From RGDT01 sp964630925 (GTDB lineage Bacteria > Planctomycetota > Planctomycetia > Gemmatales > Gemmataceae), in assembly GCA_964630925.1 (NCBI GenBank), contig CAZVZK010000051.1:1-63141 (forward strand): a stretch of 63,141 bases of DNA, read 5' to 3'. Shown in pieces: positions 61,145-63,141 of this stretch. Each line of letters starts with the position of its first letter. Position 1 is the stretch's first letter. A model generated the notes under the pieces. The model had not been told where the DNA came from and made no database searches. It was given only the letters and a program-made list of their open reading frames with translations. A program made the translations under genes and the position numbers.

Positions 61145-61885
61145 TCATGAGGCCTTCGCGGCCTGCTGCCCAGCGGACAACTCGCGGAAGAGGAACGGTT
61201 CGTGCCGGTGCGGCCCGCCCAGCGTGTACGCTACGGGGCGGCGGAAGGACGGGCCGTCGGAGACGAACGTGTGATACTCGCCCCTCTCCCCGCACGGGTC
61301 GGCGCCCTCGGGCAGCGAGGCCCGGAACTCCGGCGTGAGTATCCGGCCGCAGTGGCTCTCGTTCAGCCGTTGGAGATCGACGCAGACGGTCACGGCCCGG
61401 AAGCCGAGCCGGCAGAATTCGTCATACAACCCGCCGCTGTCGCGGCCCCACAGCGGGTAGCACCCCTCCAGCCCCGCGTGCGCCAGCAGGCGGTCACGGT
61501 ACGCACGCAGGTCGTCGAGGAAGATGTCGCCGAAGACGACGGCCTCGATCCCCTCGCCCTTCAGGCGGGCCAACGCCGACAGGATCGTCCGGCTGTACAC
61601 GTCATTCGGCGGGAAGTCCGTGCCCGGCCCCGTGTATTCCACCGGGCAGGCGTCGGAGTCGTGGGTGGGGATGACAACGAACTCGAGCGGCAGCCCGAGG
61701 GCGTCGGCCTGGGCCTCGATCAGCTCGCGGCGGACGCCGTGCATGGAGACGCGGTCATACGTCTTGCTGACGCAGGTCACGAGCCGGGACACGTCGATGT
61801 CAGGGTGGCCGATGCGTGCGTGGTGCAGGGCGAGGGCGCTGTCCTTGCCCCCGCTCCAGAACAGGGCGGCCTTGCGTGTCGTCAT
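61145..61885 (-). CDS. PP-loop ATPase, DPH6-like
   Basis: 246 aa. The PP-loop SGGKDSALALHHARIG lies at residues about 11-26, and GERGEYHTFVSDGPSF near the end is a hallmark of the diphthine-ammonia ligase family (COG2102). Eukaryotic and archaeal members amidate diphthine on EF2; bacteria lack diphthamide, so the bacterial substrate is unknown. It should adenylate a carboxylate and transfer ammonia. Cytoplasmic; 13 bases from the next gene upstream. Confidence 0.85.
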   Translation of the reverse strand: MTTRKAALFWSGGKDSALALHHARIGHPDIDVSRLVTCVSKTYDRVSMHGVRRELIEAQADALGLPLEFVVIPTHDSDACPVEYTGPGTDFPPNDVYSRTILSALARLKGEGIEAVVFGDIFLDDLRAYRDRLLAHAGLEGCYPLWGRDSGGLYDEFCRLGFRAVTVCVDLQRLNESHCGRILTPEFRASLPEGADPCGERGEYHTFVSDGPSFRRPVAYTLGGPHRHEPFLFRELSAGQQAAKAS

Positions 61886-61898
61886 GGCGTCTCACTCC

Positions 61899-62453
61899 TC
61901 AACCGAGCAGCAGATCAACCACCCAGCAGCTCGCGCCGTGGTCGGGACACATGCGGAGGTGGTCGAGCAGGAACGTGAGATCGCAGCCGGCCTCCTCCAG
62001 GGCGTCCGCGAGGACCGGCAACGTGTCGGCGGCCGACGTGGAACGATACGCACGCGCCAACTCAAGGGCGCTGGCGGTCTTCCATCCCTCGTGGAGACGG
62101 GTCGGGTCTGCGGTTGACCAGAGGCACGACCAGACGAAACTCCTTGACCGCTTCAACGCGGCTTCTTCCGTCGTGTCAACGTCATGGTACTTCAGGAGAT
62201 CCGGACCCAGGCGGGCGCAGCAGAGCCGCTTCCCCATTGCCAGGGCCTCCTTGAAGCCCTCGGCGACGCCGGCCTCGACAAACGGCTGCAAGTCCATCGG
62301 GAAGGTCGGGCAACGCTTTGGCGTGAAGACGAGGCCCTCGACCAGTGGGTCGGGGACGGCCTGGAATGCCCCGCCGAGAAAGAACCCCCGGCCGCCTCTC
62401 TGCACCCTGGGGAGAGGGAGTGCCTTCGGGCCGCTGATCGTCCGAAACTCCAT
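61899..62453 (-). CDS. Unknown 184-aa protein
   Basis: 184 aa from ATG at 62453. Not recognised by name, but the ending (LPVLADALEEAGCDLTFLLD, then DHLRMCPDHGASCWVVDLLLG in two parts: RMCPDHGASC, WVVDLLLG) is a motif I associate with many planctomycete proteins of unknown function, where a Gly-Cys-His-rich turn ends the chain. It contains several Cys and His residues that could hold a metal (inference). No signal peptide. It lies 14 bases from nuoD. Confidence 0.6.
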   Translation of the reverse strand: MEFRTISGPKALPLPRVQRGGRGFFLGGAFQAVPDPLVEGLVFTPKRCPTFPMDLQPFVEAGVAEGFKEALAMGKRLCCARLGPDLLKYHDVDTTEEAALKRSRSFVWSCLWSTADPTRLHEGWKTASALELARAYRSTSAADTLPVLADALEEAGCDLTFLLDHLRMCPDHGASCWVVDLLLG

Positions 62454-62467
62454 GCCCGACCCACCCG

Positions 62468-63141
62468 TCAGCGGTCCACCTCGCCCATGACGATGTCGAT
62501 GCTGCCCACGATGGCCGGCACGTCCGCGATCAGGCAGTTGTTGCAGATGTCGTTCGTCACGCTCAGGTTCAGGAAGCTCGACGACTTCGCACGCACACGC
62601 AGCGGCACCACCGGCTTGTCCGCCCGGCCCACGACGTGGAACCCCATCGCCCCGCGCGGGCACTCCGTCTCCACGTACGCCTCGCCCGCCGGCAGGTGCT
62701 TCGCCGGCTCGACCCGGTGCGACCCCGCCGCCTTCGGGTACCGCTCCAGCGCCTGTTCGATGATCTTGATGCTCTCCACCACTTCCAGCATCCGCACGTA
62801 GAACCGGTGCCAGCAGTCCCCGATCACCGCGCCCTCCGGCGCCCGCGGCCTCACGCCGAACGCCGCGTCGTCATAGAACTTATCGGTGAACGGCGGGATG
62901 ATCACCTTGAAGTCGTAGTTCTCATAGCCGCAGTACGGCTCCAGCTTCCGCAGGTCCCAGTCGGGGTCGCCCTTCGTGCGGTCGAGCGAGCCGCGCAGCA
63001 TCGGCCCGGAGCAGGCGTGGCTGATCGCCTTCTCCTTCGACAGGATGCCGATCCCCGCCGTCCGCTTCACGAAGATGTGGTTCGTCGTCAACAGCGCGTG
63101 GTACTCGGGGATGCGCGGCTTTAAGTACTCCAGTAACTTCG
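62468..63141 (-). CDS. nuoD: NADH-quinone oxidoreductase subunit D, C-terminal part
   Basis: The gene runs off the right edge: the frame stays open to the last base, reading LLEYLKPRIPEYHALLTTNHIF near it. The visible 224 or so residues match the complex I 49-kDa subunit: RTAGIGILSKEKA, SGPMLRGSLDRT, CPRGAMGFH, SSSFLNLSVTNDICNNCLIA and VPAIVGSIDIVMGEVDR, the usual ending. It lines the quinone-binding pocket on the cytoplasmic side. The next genes in its transcription direction are not nuo genes, so nuo genes are scattered or this is an operon end. Confidence 0.95.
   Translation of the reverse strand, partial: KLLEYLKPRIPEYHALLTTNHIFVKRTAGIGILSKEKAISHACSGPMLRGSLDRTKGDPDWDLRKLEPYCGYENYDFKVIIPPFTDKFYDDAAFGVRPRAPEGAVIGDCWHRFYVRMLEVVESIKIIEQALERYPKAAGSHRVEPAKHLPAGEAYVETECPRGAMGFHVVGRADKPVVPLRVRAKSSSFLNLSVTNDICNNCLIADVPAIVGSIDIVMGEVDR

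Noticed and set aside
1..63141. Insertion sequence or prophage
   Set aside because: No transposase, integrase or structural phage gene was seen; the DUF5681-like motif alone is not enough.

Overview
The window looks like a chromosomal piece of a high-GC planctomycete, most likely family Gemmataceae. Evidence: two tandem proteins open with the Gemmata-type repeat-companion domain (TIGR02996-like) followed by HEAT repeats; there is a DUF1501 / PPC-domain / DUF1549-DUF1553 operon, a planctomycete-type cytochrome fused to WD40 repeats, CHAT-TPR proteins, PP2C and Ser/Thr kinase genes, and many secreted or anchored WD40, LRR and PQQ propeller proteins. No rRNA, tRNA, CRISPR array, phage or transposase gene was seen. 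The assembly has one 10-N and two 100-N gaps; both 100-N gaps are flanked by the same 55-bp sequence on each side and are probably unmerged contig overlaps.

Layout. 1-11348 (+): an anchored WD40 protein, an LRR lipoprotein, four tandem short paralogues sharing a PKGPPP start, then two seven-heme cytochrome c/TPR proteins that flank a calcineurin-like phosphoesterase and a SAM methyltransferase, then a small Cys-rich anti-sigma-like protein and a Fur-family regulator. 11352-16643: a CHAT-TPR protein (-), a pair of 150-aa paralogues (+) and a small peptidoglycan-binding-like protein (-). 16644-17092 is a GC-rich palindromic stretch with a gap. 17093-26941: an SPFH pair (-), a secreted thioredoxin (+), an unknown gene plus a WD40 gene (-), prs (+), PP2C (+), a Ser/Thr kinase (-) and an orphan DNA methyltransferase (+). 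27093-32228: a TerB-like protein (-) and three tandem HEAT proteins, each with one CLMCH heme motif; two of them follow nearly identical hairpin-bearing leaders. 32232-37511 (-): radical SAM, GNAT, HTTM membrane protein and AsnB-type amidotransferase in one apparent transcription unit, an unusual set that may be an undescribed modification pathway. 37657-47217 (-): a small basic protein, cytochrome-WD40-coiled coil, a DUF5681-like protein and two TIGR02996/HEAT paralogues. 47278-53624 (-): the DUF1501-PPC-DUF1549 operon. 53851-60753: a second CHAT-TPR protein, a PQQ propeller and two divergent PIN toxin-antitoxin modules. 60761-63141 (-): nuoD (cut by the window edge), an unknown protein, a DPH6-like ATPase and a HAD-like protein.

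Regulation. Housekeeping-type promoters (-35 TTGAC-like, 16-18 bp, -10 TANNNT) can be read upstream of many genes and often overlap the stop codon of the preceding gene. In two places the 3' tail of a gene together with its embedded promoter occurs twice. Two promoters sit so close to their start codon that leaderless transcripts are likely. Short interspersed repeats are frequent: ATCCGTG-type inverted arrays (24.3 and 52.2 kb), CAGCCAG arrays around a terminator (27.0 kb) and a 51-bp-arm palindrome (35.7 kb). Two of these repeats run into coding sequence.
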